Origin: Vibrio fortis
GTDB lineage: Bacteria > Pseudomonadota > Gammaproteobacteria > Enterobacterales > Vibrionaceae
Assembly: GCF_024347475.1 (NCBI RefSeq)
Contig: NZ_AP025488.1
Span: 1,116,001 to 1,180,000 of the forward strand
Direction of reading: 5' to 3'
Length of the DNA: 64,000 bases
Every line of letters starts with the position of its first letter. Within the stretch, counting starts at the first letter, position 1. Under the pieces are notes generated by a model. That model was given only the letters and a program-made list of their open reading frames with translations. It was not told the DNA's origin and did not search any database. Position numbers and translations under genes: made by a program. This document shows, in pieces, positions 62,221 through 64,000 of the stretch.

Positions 62221-64000
62221 GTCAAACTGCGCTCTTGGCAATAGGTTTCTATCTCACGCCCTAACACAGTAAGCCCTTTGCTAATAAAGGCAATTCTCTG
62301 TTCACTATGAGTCATATCCCCTTGCGCAGCACTTTTCTCTAGCTCTTTAGCAACGCTGGAAAGTGGATTGTTACCAAGATATAACGCACTTCCTTTAATA
62401 CGATGCGCAGTGTCTTTGACAAAATCTGCATCTTGTATAGCGCCAGCTGACTCTAACTCTGCAATATCCATTGGGTAGTTTTTAACAAACGTGGTCAGTA
62501 TGTCCGTTGCAATATCATGATCATCGCCACTCATCGCTAATACGTGGGAGATATCGAATTCTTGATGGTCTGGAAGAATAAACGCGTTAGACGCATCTAT
62601 AGGCTGTTCAGAAGCTAATCCTAGCTTTTGGAGAAAATCTTCATCATCAAATTCAACCTTGTTGTGTTGTGGGCTGTCATTCTCGGGTGGTGTCTCTTGC
62701 CAGAAAGGTTCATCAAAAGAGTGCTCATCACTGTCGACCCCAAACATCTCGAAGTCTGACGCTTCAAATTCACCTGAGTTTTGCTGTGTTTGCTGTACGG
62801 CCAACTCAAACTGAGCCATTTCTCGCTCAAACCTTTCAATGTCAATCAGGTCCTCGTTAAGACTTTGAGGCACTGATTTTGATGGCATCCTTAGTTGATC
62901 TGACTCGTTTGATTGCTCAGGTTGTTCTGAGAAATTTTGTAACTCAAATGTCTCAAACCTTCCCTTCTCAGTAGGTTCTCGCTCTCGTTGCTTAAGCGTA
63001 AAACGAGGAGCATCATCATCTAACGAGGAATCAGTCTCTTCGACATCAGTCCATGAAATACAATCGCTTTCAATCGATGGCGTATTTAAACTCGTCGCTA
63101 GTGAAAAGTCCGGCTCAGATGACAACACATTAGCTTCGGATTCAATAGAATTGTCAGAATCAGAAGAACTATGACCAGAAAAGTTATGATCAGAAGACTC
63201 AAGTTCGTCAATCCATGAAAAATCAGATTCGATTGATGATTCTTGAATTAACGATGACGCAGAGTCTAAAGCCATATCCTCGTTATGGAAGCTGTCTAAT
63301 TCGTCGTCATCATCCTGGTTGTCAGGTTCAAAGCTGTTGGCGTCTAGCCATGCCACCAGCGAGTTATCTACTTCAGAGAAGTCAGACTCAGCGATTGGCT
63401 GCTTAGTGGAAACCAACATGAGTTTACTTTCAAGTACGTCCAATGGGCACGGCTTAGAGATATAGTCATCAAAGCCCGCGGACATACAGCGTTTTGCAGC
63501 ACCACTTAAAGCATCCGCGGTTATCGCAATCAAATGGGGTTTATTATCAACAAACTCTGTCGATATTTTCGATGCCAAGGTAAAGCCGTCCATTTCAGGC
63601 ATATGGCAATCAGAAAGAATGACGTCGAAAGTTGGATCATCAATGAACTTGTTATAAGCAATCAAGCCATTCTCAGCAGTCTCAAAATTCACGCCCAAAC
63701 GCTTTAATTGACCGCCAATTACCTTACGGTTCACTTCATTATCTTCCGCAAATAGCACTCGAAGATGCTCTAGTCGCATGTCAGTTGGCAAATCACCAAA
63801 CGACACTTCTTGATCAACGACTTCAACTGAGCGGTCGACTTGCATCGGTAAGGTCATACTAAACAAGCTGCCATGACCTATGACTGACGAGACTCGTATC
63901 TCACCGCCCATTTCAGAGACAATCTCATTACAAATACTCAAGCCTAAACCCGTACCGCCAAAGCGACGTGTAATGTCACCATCGGCTTGTACAAACGGGT
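62217..64000 (-). CDS. Hybrid histidine kinase, 5' end outside window
   Basis: The visible C-terminal 594 residues begin in the ATPase domain's G2 region (RRFGGTGLGLSICNEIV), so the sensor and HisKA parts lie beyond the right edge. A receiver domain follows (about 78-195) with the acidic residues FAEDNEVNR, the phospho-Asp in VILSDCHMPEMDG and the Lys in ISKPCPL. Residues about 205-500 are a very acidic Ser/Asp/Glu-rich linker with repeated SIESD...SW segments. An HPt domain (about 510-590) carries the histidine in DTAHRIKGSALYLG. The domain order HK-REC-HPt is that of tripartite phosphorelay kinases. Its stop overlaps the PAS sensor start by 4 bp, and the two seem to be one operon. Confidence 0.88.
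   Translation of the reverse strand, partial: PFVQADGDITRRFGGTGLGLSICNEIVSEMGGEIRVSSVIGHGSLFSMTLPMQVDRSVEVVDQEVSFGDLPTDMRLEHLRVLFAEDNEVNRKVIGGQLKRLGVNFETAENGLIAYNKFIDDPTFDVILSDCHMPEMDGFTLASKISTEFVDNKPHLIAITADALSGAAKRCMSAGFDDYISKPCPLDVLESKLMLVSTKQPIAESDFSEVDNSLVAWLDANSFEPDNQDDDDELDSFHNEDMALDSASSLIQESSIESDFSWIDELESSDHNFSGHSSSDSDNSIESEANVLSSEPDFSLATSLNTPSIESDCISWTDVEETDSSLDDDAPRFTLKQREREPTEKGRFETFELQNFSEQPEQSNESDQLRMPSKSVPQSLNEDLIDIERFEREMAQFELAVQQTQQNSGEFEASDFEMFGVDSDEHSFDEPFWQETPPENDSPQHNKVEFDDEDFLQKLGLASEQPIDASNAFILPDHQEFDISHVLAMSGDDHDIATDILTTFVKNYPMDIAELESAGAIQDADFVKDTAHRIKGSALYLGNNPLSSVAKELEKSAAQGDMTHSEQRIAFISKGLTVLGREIETYCQERSLT

Overview
This 64-kb window is chromosomal DNA from a gammaproteobacterium that is almost certainly a Vibrio or a close relative. 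The support is gene content: a VxrABC (WigKR) two-component set, a HupA/HutA-type heme receptor with a divergent HupR-type LysR gene, FabV, FabH2 next to TrxC, an NrdDG pair, and families known mainly from vibrios (DUF3069, DUF3319, DUF2861, the solitary autotransporter-barrel family). From memory, several neighbour pairs (pntAB-vxrABC, heme receptor/LysR/Pat, fabH2/trxC, modABC) sit on chromosome II of Vibrio cholerae, so a second-chromosome origin is likely. No rctB, parAB, rRNA, tRNA, integron or CRISPR array is visible.

Layout. 0-8 kb: the 5' part of a GAF/GGDEF-like gene, fabV, tesA divergent from the ybbA-ybbP transporter, and an FAD oxidoreductase behind a 620-bp intergenic region with clustered DnaA-box-like sites and a CRP-like site. 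8-12 kb: the 5-oxoprolinase genes pxpABC, galE and an unannotated 24-codon gene with its own terminator. 12-20 kb: heme uptake (receptor plus LysR regulator, Fur and CRP sites between them), the lysine acetyltransferase Pat, a SPOR lipoprotein and a D-Ala-D-Ala ligase. 20-24 kb is the accessory-looking part: a lone tyrosine recombinase, DUF3319 and SUI1/YciH genes, a truncated ISNCY-type transposase and about 0.8 kb without genes. 24-31 kb: yoaH, a TraF-like outer-membrane protein, vxrCBA and pntBA. 31-36 kb: HlyU-family and ComFB-family proteins, two diguanylate cyclases, an outer-membrane barrel and a DUF3069 protein. 36-41 kb: a cobQ-modABC operon and a YgiW-type periplasmic protein. 41-49 kb: a small outer-membrane protein, a chemoreceptor, a retropepsin-like lipoprotein, an aromatic aminotransferase, and an AraC regulator divergent from a MATE pump. 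48-54.6 kb: anaerobic ribonucleotide reductase nrdDG with a rich control region, a secreted EEP-family nuclease, a GNAT enzyme, FabH2 and TrxC. 54.7-64 kb: a GMC dehydrogenase/acyl-CoA ligase operon with a divergent AraC regulator, an MFS transporter, and a hybrid histidine kinase (5' end outside the window) overlapping a membrane PAS sensor that has no kinase domain.

How it works together. Most of the window is ordinary metabolism and envelope biology in short operons closed by strong hairpin terminators. The most informative signals are regulatory. The nrdD upstream region carries a perfect FNR palindrome, two NrdR-like boxes exactly 31 bp apart and a consensus DnaA box. The heme-receptor interval carries Fur-like and perfect CRP sites. 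Two DnaA-box-like sequences form a perfect inverted repeat far from any visible origin. The best candidates for undescribed biology are the 24-codon membrane peptide gene, the lone recombinase without the usual catalytic histidine, the ComFB/diguanylate cyclase neighbourhood, and the kinase plus kinase-less sensor pair. I could not run searches, so family assignments rest on recognising motifs and overall sequence, and all coordinates were counted by hand from the sequence.
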